Assembly (NCBI RefSeq): GCF_009765735.1
Contig: NZ_LMUW01000074.1
Coordinates: 1-46,560 of the forward strand
DNA: 46,560 nucleotides
Direction: 5' to 3'
From: Xenophilus sp. L33
GTDB lineage: Bacteria; Pseudomonadota; Gammaproteobacteria; Burkholderiales; Burkholderiaceae_C
Positions 6,967-14,055 of the stretch are shown here, piece by piece. The stretch's first letter is position 1, and the number at the start of each line of letters is the position of its first letter. The notes below the pieces were generated by a model. It ran no database searches. It was not told the DNA's origin and worked only from the letters and a program-made list of their open reading frames with translations. A program made the position numbers and the translations under genes.

Positions 6967-7802
6967 GCCGCCAGGGCTTCGCCGTCGCCGCCACCATCGC
7001 TGCCGTCTTGTCGCTGGCCGCCTGCTCCAGCACCCCGCCACGTTCGGCCGCGGACATCCAGGCGCAGGGCTACAACGTGCAGGGCATGGACCGCTACAAG
7101 GCCGGCGACCTGCCGCATGCGCTGGCGCTGTTCCAGCAGGCACTGGTGGTCGACCAGTCGATCGAGGACGACAACGCCATCGCCACCACTCGGCTCAACC
7201 TGGCGATGACCTACCTGGCGATGGGCCGTCAGGACGAAGGCCTGCGGCAGTTAGACCTCGTGCTCGACGAGCCGCGGCTGGCCTTCAGCCCCGAGCGCCG
7301 CGCCGAGGCCGCGCTGCGGCGCGCGATGGCGATCCAGGCCAACGACCGCGCCGGCGCCCGGCAGGCGCTCGACCGGGCCGGCACGCTCTGCGGCAGCGAC
7401 TGCGGCATCCAGGGAAAGATCCTCAACCTGAAGGCCTACCTGGCGCTGAGCGACGGCCAGCCGGCCGACGCGTTGAAGCTGGCGCAGCAGGCGCAAGGCG
7501 CGCTGGCGAAGGACGACACGCTGGAGAAGGCCAACGTGCTGCGGCTGCAGGCCAGCGCGCAGATCGCACTGCAGGCGCCGCAGGCGGCCCGGCCGCTGCT
7601 CGAGCAGGCGCTGAAGATGGACAAGGCCGCCGGCGCGAGCGAGAAGATCTACCAGGACCTGCTGCTGCTAGGACAGGCCTCGGCCGACAAGCCCGACGAG
7701 GCCCGCGGCTACTGGCTGCGCGCCCACGAGGTCGCGGTGGCCGCGAAGAACGACAGCGGCGCGCGGCGCACCGCGAAACTGCTCGAGCTGCCGGCACCCT
7801 GA
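6963..7802 (+). CDS. Lipoprotein with TPR-like repeats, partner of the MCE protein
   Basis: The GTG start at 6963 overlaps the TGA of the MCE gene (GTGA). The 279-residue product has a signal peptide with lipobox LAAC (lipidated Cys near residue 21). It continues with helical repeats resembling tetratricopeptides, for example GMDRYKAGDLPHALALFQQA and NLAMTYLAMGRQDEGLRQLD, and further helical pairs to the end. The tight coupling suggests a periplasmic lipoprotein that works with the MCE protein, in the place usually taken by an ABC-transport auxiliary lipoprotein. That role is inference; the fold differs from the usual auxiliary lipoprotein. Two cysteines (CGSDCG) near residue 145 may form a disulfide. 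Confidence 0.75.
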   Translation: MSRQGFAVAATIAAVLSLAACSSTPPRSAADIQAQGYNVQGMDRYKAGDLPHALALFQQALVVDQSIEDDNAIATTRLNLAMTYLAMGRQDEGLRQLDLVLDEPRLAFSPERRAEAALRRAMAIQANDRAGARQALDRAGTLCGSDCGIQGKILNLKAYLALSDGQPADALKLAQQAQGALAKDDTLEKANVLRLQASAQIALQAPQAARPLLEQALKMDKAAGASEKIYQDLLLLGQASADKPDEARGYWLRAHEVAVAAKNDSGARRTAKLLELPAP

Positions 7803-7941
7803 CCAGCGCGGCCGGCCGGGCCGGAGAAACAGCGGCAAATGTCACGCTCGTCGGGCTTTTGTGCGGGACGCGTTCGCGCGGATGTAACTCATTGATACAT
7901 TGGCCGGCGGGCGCCCTGTGCCGCCCAGGAGACGGACGCCC

Positions 7942-7971
7942 ATGACGACAACCTCTCACCGGCCCGGCTGA
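7942..7971 (+). CDS. Nine-codon leader reading frame upstream of the DUF2493 gene
   Basis: ATG 7942 to TGA 7969-7971 encodes MTTTSHRPG. It has the good ribosome-binding site AGGAG at 7927-7931, while the DUF2493 gene (ATG 7974) has none of its own; its start lies two bases after this stop. The arrangement fits translational coupling through reinitiation. It could also be a chance frame if the true regulation is different. Confidence 0.4.
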   Translation: MTTTSHRPG

Positions 7972-7973
7972 CC

Positions 7974-8357
7974 ATGCGGGTACTGGCTTGCGGCGGCAGC
8001 AAGTACGACGACTGGCCCTTCGTCGTCGACGTGCTCGACCGTGTCCACACCCGGCATCCGATCACCCTGCTGATCGAAGGCGGCGCCAGCGGCGCCGACA
8101 CCCTGGCACGCCGCTGGGCTCACATGCGCGGCATCGAGATCGCGACCTTCACCGAGAACCGCGAGCGCTACCAGCAGCGCGCCGGCGCGGTCCGCAATGC
8201 GCGCATGCTGCGCGAGGGCCGGCCGCAACTGGTGGTGGCCTTTCGCGGCGGCCACGGCACCGCCCACATGGTGACCATCGCCAGCGCGGCGCTGGTGCCC
8301 GTGCTCAAGACCTGGCGCAGCCGGTCCGTCGATCCGCTGCCGTCGGCTTCCCGCTAG
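7974..8357 (+). CDS. DUF2493 (SLOG-superfamily) protein
   Basis: The protein has 127 residues from ATG 7974. The N-terminus MRVLACGGSKYDDW and the segment LIEGGASGADTLARRWA are the two signature motifs of DUF2493, a Rossmann-like SLOG-superfamily domain thought to bind nucleotide-type ligands. A glycine-rich RGGHGTAHM follows near residue 94. No enzyme activity is established for this family. DUF2493 proteins are common on phages and plasmids, but base composition here is like the neighbours. Translation probably depends on the nine-codon frame just upstream. The gene faces a convergent small secreted-protein gene. Confidence 0.8.
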   Translation: MRVLACGGSKYDDWPFVVDVLDRVHTRHPITLLIEGGASGADTLARRWAHMRGIEIATFTENRERYQQRAGAVRNARMLREGRPQLVVAFRGGHGTAHMVTIASAALVPVLKTWRSRSVDPLPSASR

Positions 8358-8367
8358 CGGGCTGGGC

Positions 8368-8393
8368 AAAAAAAAGCGCGCCGGGTGGCGCGC
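8368..8393 (-). terminator. Rho-independent terminator of the small secreted-protein gene
   Basis: A perfect 7-bp stem, GCGCGCC (8376-8382) with GGCGCGC (8387-8393), has loop GGGT. On the minus strand it is followed by eight T (A-run 8368-8375). It lies 35 bases past the stop at 8428. Confidence 0.85.
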
Positions 8394-8427
8394 GTTCGCA
8401 GAGAGGCGGCGAGGCCGCCTCGACCGA

Positions 8428-8730
8428 TCAGTTCGGCGTGCCGCCTTGCGGGTTCACCTGGCGGTTCGGATGCTTCGCATTGCGGGCGGCCTTCTTGCTC
8501 ACCGACGCATTGGCCGCGCGGCCGGTGGCGATCGGGTTGCTTTCGGCGCTGCGGGCCTCGTCGCCGCCGGTGGCACGGACGCCGGTCTGCGGGCGGGCAT
8601 CGACCCTCGCTTCGGCGCGCTGCTGCGGCTTGGTGTTGGTGATGGGCGAGTTTTCCGCGTTGGCGGGCATCTGCGCGTAGGCGCCGGCGGCGAACAGGCT
8701 GGTCACCAGGACTGCAAGGACTTTGCTCAT
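8428..8730 (-). CDS. Small secreted hypothetical protein (100 aa)
   Basis: From ATG 8730, with AGGAG about eight bases upstream, the product has a clear Sec signal peptide (MSKVLAVLVTSLFAAGAYAQ, cleavage after AYA). The mature part of about 80 residues is polar, rich in Asn, Ala, Arg, Lys and Gln, low in hydrophobics and probably disordered. I recognise no family and assign no function. It has its own terminator and a 17-bp dyad in the leader. It is divergent from the nadM-type gene. Confidence 0.7.
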   Translation of the reverse strand: MSKVLAVLVTSLFAAGAYAQMPANAENSPITNTKPQQRAEARVDARPQTGVRATGGDEARSAESNPIATGRAANASVSKKAARNAKHPNRQVNPQGGTPN

Positions 8731-8761
8731 CTCGATCTCCTCGAAAATAATTTTGAAATGC

Positions 8762-8778
8762 CCCTCCAGATTGGAGGG
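8762..8778. promoter_or_regulatory. Dyad CCCTCCA-GAT-TGGAGGG upstream of the small secreted-protein gene
   Basis: A perfect 7-bp inverted repeat with a 3-base spacer lies 32-48 bases upstream of the start at 8730, in the 141-bp divergent gap. AAAATAATTTT at 8744-8754 is a second, AT-rich palindrome. They may be an operator, or a hairpin in the mRNA leader. Confidence 0.35.
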
Positions 8779-8871
8779 ACGAAGCGAAGCATAACCAACA
8801 CGCAAGACACCGAAGCGTCTGAACGTGTCGGCGAAACCACGATGGTCGGCAAGCGAGAATGCCTGCTCCCC

Positions 8872-9912
8872 ATGAAAACCCTCGCTTCGTACCCGCACAC
8901 CATCGCGGTGGTGATCGGCCGCTTCCAGCCGTTGCACGACGGCCACCTCGCCCTGCTGACGCGAGCGCTGGCAGTGGCGCAGCGCGTGGTGGTGCTGCTC
9001 GGGTCCGCCTTCCAGGCGCGCTCGCCCAAGCATCCCTTCGTCTGGCAGGAGCGCGCACGGATGGTGGTCGAGTCGCTGCCGGCGGCCGAGCGCGGCCGTG
9101 TCACCTGCCTGCCGCTGCGCGACTACTTCGACGAAGCCCGCTGGGTCGCGGCGGCGCATCGGGCGGTGGCGACCGCGGGCTCGACCGTGCTCGTCGGCCA
9201 TGAACGGGACGCGACCCGCGCCTACCTGCACGACTTTCCGGACTGGCCGCTCATCGAGGTCGGGCCGGTGCCGGTGCGGCGGGCCAGCGCGATGCGCGAT
9301 GCGCTCTTCGCCGATCCGTCGGCGGCGTTGCAGGCGTTGGCCGGCGAGCTTCCCGCGCCGGTGCTGGCCCAGTTGAACGACTGGGTCCGGAAACCGGGCT
9401 TCGAGCCACTCGCCCGGGAGGCCGAGTTGCTTCGCGCCTACGAAGCCTCATGGGCCGCAGCGCCCTACCCGCCGGTCCTGGTGACGGTCGACTGCGTGAT
9501 CCGCTGCGGCGACCGCGTGCTGCTGATCCGGCGCGGCCAGGCGCCGGGCAGGGGACTGCTCGCGGTGCCCGGCGGCTTCCTCGAGCAGCGCGAGACCACG
9601 CGGCAGGCCGCCCTTCGCGAGTTGGAAGAAGAGACCCACCTGGCATTGGACGAGGCCACGCTGCAGGCCTGCCTGCGCGCCGCCGACGTCTTCGACCGCC
9701 CCGACCGCAGTGCCCGGGGCCGCACGATCACGCACGCGCATTTCTTCGATCTCGGCGACCGCCCGCTGCCGGCGCTCCAAGCCGATGACGACGCCGCCGC
9801 CGCCGAATGGGTGCCGATCGCCGAACTGCGCGACCTCGAGGACCGCTTCCTGGACGATCACTTCCAGATGCTGGACCACTACCTGCACCTGGTGCCCGCG
9901 TCGGCGCTCTGA
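8872..9912 (+). CDS. Bifunctional NMN adenylyltransferase / Nudix hydrolase (ADP-ribose pyrophosphatase type)
   Basis: With ATG 8872 the product has 346 residues; an in-frame ATG at 8842 would add ten. Residues ~8-175 are a nucleotidyltransferase of the NadM class, with GRFQPLHDGH (HxGH active site), then LLGSAFQARSPKHPF and VGHERDATRAYLHDFP. Residues ~200-345 are a Nudix domain with the box G-F-L-E-Q-R-E followed by REL-EEE. The same two-domain fusion is known from Synechocystis and Francisella, where it makes NAD from nicotinamide mononucleotide and ATP and hydrolyses ADP-ribose. It is cytosolic. A nicotinamide phosphoribosyltransferase gene, its usual partner, is not in this window. A terminator follows at 10064-10093. 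Confidence 0.9.
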   Translation: MKTLASYPHTIAVVIGRFQPLHDGHLALLTRALAVAQRVVVLLGSAFQARSPKHPFVWQERARMVVESLPAAERGRVTCLPLRDYFDEARWVAAAHRAVATAGSTVLVGHERDATRAYLHDFPDWPLIEVGPVPVRRASAMRDALFADPSAALQALAGELPAPVLAQLNDWVRKPGFEPLAREAELLRAYEASWAAAPYPPVLVTVDCVIRCGDRVLLIRRGQAPGRGLLAVPGGFLEQRETTRQAALRELEEETHLALDEATLQACLRAADVFDRPDRSARGRTITHAHFFDLGDRPLPALQADDDAAAAEWVPIAELRDLEDRFLDDHFQMLDHYLHLVPASAL

Positions 9913-10063
9913 CCGCATCCGGCGCCCCGGGGCGCGCTGCCAGGCCATGTAGGCGCAGACCGACACGCGCCCCTTCGCTTATCCCGCAGGCCGGCCGAAG
10001 CGGCGCCGCTATGGTCGAGCCATCAGACGATTTCCTCCTCCCGGCGCTACCCCGCGCCGTTGC

Positions 10064-10093
10064 ACAGCGCCCTCCGGGGCGCTGTCTTTTTTT
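10064..10093 (+). terminator. Rho-independent terminator of the NadM/Nudix gene
   Basis: A perfect 9-bp stem, ACAGCGCCC (10064-10072) with GGGCGCTGT (10077-10085), has a 4-base loop and is followed by seven T at 10087-10093. It lies between the convergent NadM/Nudix and plsC genes and works for the plus strand. The 150 bases before it hold only the loopless palindrome GCGCCCCGGGGCGC (9922-9935) and no gene I can support. Confidence 0.85.
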
Positions 10094-10106
10094 GGGAACA
10101 CGGGAA

Positions 10107-10850
10107 TCAGTCGTTCGCGCGCCGCAACGCGTCGACGTCGGCATGCAGGCTGCGCGCCCAGCTGCGGCGGTCGCGGCCCGCGGCTGCCTGCGGCTCGCCG
10201 AAGCGCACCACCGCCATCAAGGGCGGCGCCTTCAGCGTGTTCCAGATCGACGCGAAGAAGCTGTCGTCGCCGACGTACAGCGGCGCGTCGCTGGGCCGGC
10301 CGGTGGCGGCATCGACATAGCGCAGCGCCGCCGGCTGCACCGGCGCGCCGGCGGACAGCGCGGCCTGCAACAGGTTGGCGTGGAAGGGCAGCAGGCCGCG
10401 ACCGTCGCTGGTCGTGCCTTCGGGAAAGACCGCGATCACGTCGCCGGCGCGCAGCGACTCGGTCATGTGGTGCACCACCCGGACCGCGTCGCGCCGCCGC
10501 TCGCGCTCGATGTACAGCGTGCCGGCGCCGGTCGCCAAGCCGCCGATCAGCGGCCACTGCTGCACCGCCGACTTGGAGACGAAGCGCACGTGCCGGGCCG
10601 CGTGGATGGTCAGGATGTCGAGCCAGGACATGTGGTTGCACACCAGCAGCAGCGGCCCGTGCTCCGGCGGCGTGCCGATCAGGCGAAGCCGCACGTTCAG
10701 CAGGTTGAGCATCGCCTCGGCCCAGCGGCGAACCTCTTCCTCGCGTTCGGCCGGCGAGAGGCGCGGAAAGCGGCTGCGGATGATCCACCAGCCGCGCAGC
10801 GCATGCAGGATCGCGCGCAGCAGACGAAGACTCGCGGACAGTGATCGCAT
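10107..10850 (-). CDS. plsC: 1-acyl-sn-glycerol-3-phosphate acyltransferase
   Basis: The protein has 247 residues from ATG 10850. PlsC transfers an acyl chain to lysophosphatidic acid to make phosphatidic acid at the inner membrane. The H-x4-D catalytic motif is HMSWLD, and the acceptor-binding FPEGTTSDG is present. SKSAVQQWPLIGGLATGAGTLYIER is the usual middle block (split here only by description). An amphipathic, Arg-rich N-terminus with a short hydrophobic stretch serves for membrane attachment. It is the last gene of algH-ruvX-pyrB-pyrC'-plsC, starting 13 bases after the pyrC' stop, an order I recall as common in Burkholderiales. The upstream in-frame extension to 10913 runs into pyrC' and is not supported. 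Confidence 0.9.
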   Translation of the reverse strand: MRSLSASLRLLRAILHALRGWWIIRSRFPRLSPAEREEEVRRWAEAMLNLLNVRLRLIGTPPEHGPLLLVCNHMSWLDILTIHAARHVRFVSKSAVQQWPLIGGLATGAGTLYIERERRRDAVRVVHHMTESLRAGDVIAVFPEGTTSDGRGLLPFHANLLQAALSAGAPVQPAALRYVDAATGRPSDAPLYVGDDSFFASIWNTLKAPPLMAVVRFGEPQAAAGRDRRSWARSLHADVDALRRAND

Positions 10851-10863
10851 CGGATCGGCCCTT

Positions 10864-12138
10864 TCAGCCGTGCACCCGCCAGCCGTCGACCAGCGTGAAT
10901 CGAACCCGACCACGCATCGCGTAGCCGCCGAAGGGCGTCTGCTTGCCCTGGCTGCGCAGGGCCTCGGGCGTCACCACCCATTCGTCGTCCGGATCGAAGA
11001 CGCAGAGGTCGGCCGCGCCGCCGACCGCCAGCCTTCCGGCGCCTTCGACACCCAGCAGCCGGCCCGGCGCCGCGCTCAGCACCTCGATCGCGCGGCGCAG
11101 GCCGGCGCCGCTGCGCTCGGCCCACAGCAGCGCCAGCGGCAGCAGCAGTTCGAGGCCGGTGGCGCCCGGCACGCTCTGGGCGAAGGGCCGTTGCTTGGAG
11201 GCGGCGTCGACCGGCACGTGGTCCGACACCAGCGCATCGATCGTGCCGTCGGCCAGCGCGGCCGACAGCGCCTCGCGGTCGCGCTGCTGGCGCAGCGGCG
11301 GATCCAGGCGCGCGCGGCTGTCGAAGTGGCCGATGTCGCTGTCGACCAGGTGCAGCGCATGGATGCCGACGTCGGCGCTGATCGGCAGGCCTTCGGCCTT
11401 GGCCGCGCGCAGCAGCGCCACGCCGGCCGCGCTCGACAGCCGGCACAGGTGAACGCGCGCGCCTGTGCTGCGCATCAATTCGACGAGCGTGAAGATCGCG
11501 ATGGTTTCCGCCGCGGCCGGCACGCCCGGAAGGCCGAGCCGGGTCGACAGCGCGCCCTCGGCCATCACGCCGCGGCCGAGGTCGCGGTCCTGCGGCCGCA
11601 GCCAGGCCGTGAAGCCGAAGCTGCTCGCGTAGGCCAGCGCGCGCTGCAGCGTCCGCGTGTCGGCGATCGGTTGCCCGGCCTGGCTGAAGCCGACGCATCC
11701 CGCCTCGGCCAGCGCGGCCATCTCGCTCAGCGCCTCGCCGCGCAGGCCCACGGTCAGCGCGCCGAGCGGATGCAGGCGCGCGCGGCCCATCGCTTCGAAT
11801 CGGGCGCGCAGCGATGCCACCGCGCCCGGCGCATCGAGCACCGGATCGCTGTCGGGCATGCAGGCCAGGCGCGTGATGCCGCCGGCCACCGCCGCGGCGG
11901 ATTCGCTGTCGAACCGGTCCTCACGCAGGCGGCCCGGCTCGTCGAGTCGCACCGCCAGATCGACCAGGCCGGGCACGACCAGGCAGCCTTGCACATCCAG
12001 CGTGCGGTCCGGCTGGAAGTCGCGCGGCAGCTCGCCGATGGCGAGCACCACGCCGTCGCGGATCGCGACATCCGCCACCCGGTCGAAGCCGGACGCGGGA
12101 TCGATCACGCGGCCGTTGGCGACGCGCAGGCTCGTCAT
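10864..12138 (-). CDS. pyrC': Dihydroorotase-like protein PyrC' (non-catalytic type)
   Basis: The protein has 424 residues from ATG 12138. The start overlaps the pyrB stop (ATGA), so the two genes are translationally coupled. The fold is that of type I dihydroorotase/allantoinase (amidohydrolase barrel): VIDPASGFD, VVPGLVDLAVRLDEPG, then GGITRLACMPDSDPV and LVSDHVP. The zinc-binding H-x-H of active enzymes (normally in DLHVHLREPG) is replaced by A-x-R, so zinc binding and catalysis should be lost. The Asp of SDH and several barrel residues remain. In Pseudomonas the homologous PyrC' is known as an inactive partner needed to assemble active PyrB. Here PyrB itself also looks inactive, which makes the usual scaffold role doubtful. 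Confidence 0.88.
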   Translation of the reverse strand: MTSLRVANGRVIDPASGFDRVADVAIRDGVVLAIGELPRDFQPDRTLDVQGCLVVPGLVDLAVRLDEPGRLREDRFDSESAAAVAGGITRLACMPDSDPVLDAPGAVASLRARFEAMGRARLHPLGALTVGLRGEALSEMAALAEAGCVGFSQAGQPIADTRTLQRALAYASSFGFTAWLRPQDRDLGRGVMAEGALSTRLGLPGVPAAAETIAIFTLVELMRSTGARVHLCRLSSAAGVALLRAAKAEGLPISADVGIHALHLVDSDIGHFDSRARLDPPLRQQRDREALSAALADGTIDALVSDHVPVDAASKQRPFAQSVPGATGLELLLPLALLWAERSGAGLRRAIEVLSAAPGRLLGVEGAGRLAVGGAADLCVFDPDDEWVVTPEALRSQGKQTPFGGYAMRGRVRFTLVDGWRVHG

Positions 12139-13031
12139 GCGACCTCGCCCGCCAGGGACCGCAGCACCGCCTTGCAAACCGCGATGTCGAGGTCCGGCTG
12201 CGCACCGATCGAGCGCTGCCCCGCGCCGAGCGCCGCCGGGTCGGCTCCAATCACGATCGCATCGGGCTTCGCGCTGCCGAGCCGCTCGCGCGTCAATCCG
12301 TAGCACCCGAGGAATTCGCGCGCCGACGGCAGCAGGGCCTCGGCGACGCTGGCTTCCGACATCGGCACACCGACGACCACGTCGCAGTCCCGCAGCCCCT
12401 CGTCGATCGAATGGAAGATCCGCACGCCCAGGTGCGCCATGTCGGCCGGCACCAGCGTCTTCGGCCCGATGGCACGGACCTCGGCCGTGCCCAGCGTCGT
12501 GAGCCCGTGCACGAGCGAGCGCGCCGCGCCCGAATGCAACAGGTCGCCGACGATCGCCACCGTCAGGTCGGCGAAGCCCGGCGTGTGCCGGCGAAGGGTG
12601 CAGAGCTCGCGCAGGCCCCGCGTCGGATCTTCGTGAGCGCCGTCGCCCGCGTTCACCAGGTGCACCTGCGGCGGCAGATGCGCCGCGACGAGGACGGGCA
12701 CGCCGGGCTCGGGATGCCGCAGCACCAGCATGTCGCCGGCCTTCGCATCGAGGCCGGCGACGGTGTCGAGCAGCGACGCGGAAGAAGGCGCGACATCGAT
12801 CACCTCGGCGGACAGCCGACGCGCCGCGGCCTCGAAGCTCGCGCGGCCGTGGGTCGATGGCTCGTCGAACCAGAGGAAGACGCGGCCGCCTTGCAGCGAC
12901 GGCGGCGGGTCTTCCTCGTCGAGCGCCATCGCAAGGAGCCGGTCGAGGACGGCCTTCGGCAGCCCCTCGATCGACAGCAGGTGAAGCAGGCCGCCCTGCC
13001 GGTCGAGCTGCGGATGGCGCTTGTAGAGCAT
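12135..13031 (-). CDS. pyrB: Aspartate carbamoyltransferase homologue, apparently catalytically dead
   Basis: From ATG 13031 the product has 298 residues (usual PyrB here ~320). The overall fold is clear: N-terminal MLYKRHPQL, then HLLSIEGLPK, RHPEPG, NAGDG, LTVAIVGDLLHS and GPKTLVP. The active site is largely gone when compared with E. coli numbering. STRTR has become STHGR (residues 59-63; Arg54 to His, Thr55 to Gly). The loop with Lys83/84 is deleted (SSASLLDT). His134 and Gln137 of HPTQ are Asp135 and Arg138. Arg167 is Gly168 and Thr168 is Ala. Arg229 is Pro223. HPGP/HPLPR has become GADPA. Only Arg105 is kept. The frame is intact, with normal codon use and coupling to pyrC', so it seems maintained as a protein. 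A real ATCase should exist elsewhere in the genome. Confidence 0.85.
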   Translation of the reverse strand: MLYKRHPQLDRQGGLLHLLSIEGLPKAVLDRLLAMALDEEDPPPSLQGGRVFLWFDEPSTHGRASFEAAARRLSAEVIDVAPSSASLLDTVAGLDAKAGDMLVLRHPEPGVPVLVAAHLPPQVHLVNAGDGAHEDPTRGLRELCTLRRHTPGFADLTVAIVGDLLHSGAARSLVHGLTTLGTAEVRAIGPKTLVPADMAHLGVRIFHSIDEGLRDCDVVVGVPMSEASVAEALLPSAREFLGCYGLTRERLGSAKPDAIVIGADPAALGAGQRSIGAQPDLDIAVCKAVLRSLAGEVA

Positions 13032-13044
13032 CAGCCGATGCGCT

Positions 13045-13461
13045 TCAAGACAGGCTCCGCAGGAACTGCTCGAGGATGATGCAGGCCGACGCCGCATCCG
13101 CATCGCGCGCACCGCCGGAGAGCGCTTCGGTGGTGCTGTAGCGCTCGTCGACCTCGAACACCGGCAGCCGGAAGCGCCCGTGCAACTGGCGCGCGAAGCG
13201 CTGGGCGGCGCGGGTGTTGTCGTGCGGCGCGCCGTCCGGATGGAAGGGCACGCCGACCACCAGCGCATCCGGCTGCCATTCCTTGATGCGGGCCGCGACC
13301 TGCGCGAAGCGGGCATCGCCCTCGGCCTTGATCGTGGCCTGCGGCGTGGCCTGGCCGAGCAGCCGGTTGCCGCTGGCGACGCCGGTGCGCTTCTGGCCGA
13401 AGTCGAAGGCCAGGAAAGTCTGCAGATGGGGAGGAACCGGAGAAGCGGGCGCCGCGCTCAC
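13045..13461 (-). CDS. ruvX: Putative pre-16S rRNA nuclease / Holliday junction resolvase-like YqgF
   Basis: The protein has 138 residues from GTG 13461, which overlaps the TGA of algH (GTGA). The RNase H-like fold shows the first catalytic Asp in LAFDFGQKRTGVASG. VVGVPFHPDG and FEVDERYSTTEA give the Glu and other conserved residues, and the C-terminal DADAASACIILEQFL carries the last Asp. YqgF matures the 5' end of 16S rRNA in E. coli. It is cytosolic. Pairing with algH is nearly universal in proteobacteria. The gap to pyrB is 13 bases; pyrR, which I recall between ruvX and pyrB in relatives, is absent. Confidence 0.92.
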   Translation of the reverse strand: MSAAPASPVPPHLQTFLAFDFGQKRTGVASGNRLLGQATPQATIKAEGDARFAQVAARIKEWQPDALVVGVPFHPDGAPHDNTRAAQRFARQLHGRFRLPVFEVDERYSTTEALSGGARDADAASACIILEQFLRSLS

Positions 13462-14036
13462 GCATGCCCCGCGTCCGGCGACAAGGTCCAGGCCTCGAGA
13501 CCCAGCAGCATCAGCGCCTTGTCGTAGCGCTGCTCGATCGGCGTGTCGAAGATGACCGCCGGATCGGCGCCGACGGTGAGCCAGCTGTTCTCGGCCAGTT
13601 CGGATTCGAGCTGCCCCTCGCCCCAGGCCGCGTAGCCGAGCGAGACCAGCACCTTGCGCGGACCGGCACCGGTGGCCAGCGCCTCGAGCACGTCCTTGGA
13701 CGTGGTCATCTCCAGGCCGCCGGGAATGGTCATGGTCGATGCGTAGACCGATTCGTCGGGCTTGTCGCCGACCGCGAAGACCGGCTCGTGCAGCACGAAG
13801 CCGCGCTCGGTCTGCACCGGCCCGCCCTGGAACACCGGGGCCTCGCCCAGCTCGGGCCGCGACAGATGCAGCTCGATCTTCTCGAACAGCACGCCCAGGT
13901 TGATGTCGCTGGGCTTGTTGATCACCAGGCCGAGCGCGCCGCGCTCGCTGTGCTCGCAGAGATAGACCACGCTGCGATTGAAAGCCTTGTCCTCCAGCCC
14001 CGGCATCGCGATCAGGAAATGATGCGTCAGGTTCAT
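13458..14036 (-). CDS. algH: YqgE/AlgH family protein
   Basis: The protein has 192 residues from ATG 14036 (MNLTHHFLIAMPGLED), which matches the usual N-terminus and length of the family. Conserved blocks are RSVVYLCEHSERGALGLVIN, VFQGGPVQTERGFVLH and SLGYAAWGEGQLE. The biochemical role is unknown; in Pseudomonas it influences alginate control. An upstream ATG at 14057 is preceded after seven bases by TAAAAT (minus strand, 14070-14065), a good -10 box, so a leaderless longer form (seven more residues) is possible. The gene begins 19 bases from the divergent photolyase start and heads the operon through plsC. Confidence 0.92.
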   Translation of the reverse strand: MNLTHHFLIAMPGLEDKAFNRSVVYLCEHSERGALGLVINKPSDINLGVLFEKIELHLSRPELGEAPVFQGGPVQTERGFVLHEPVFAVGDKPDESVYASTMTIPGGLEMTTSKDVLEALATGAGPRKVLVSLGYAAWGEGQLESELAENSWLTVGADPAVIFDTPIEQRYDKALMLLGLEAWTLSPDAGHA

Positions 14037-14055
14037 GCGGGCAGAATCGGTGGAC

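Noticed and set aside
9922..9935. Palindrome GCGCCCCGGGGCGC as terminator of the NadM/Nudix gene
   Set aside because: It has no loop and no T-run. A much better terminator lies at 10064-10093.
12135..13316. Longer PyrB reading from a start at 13316
   Set aside because: It would overlap most of ruvX in another frame. The MLYKRHPQL start at 13031 matches the family N-terminus.
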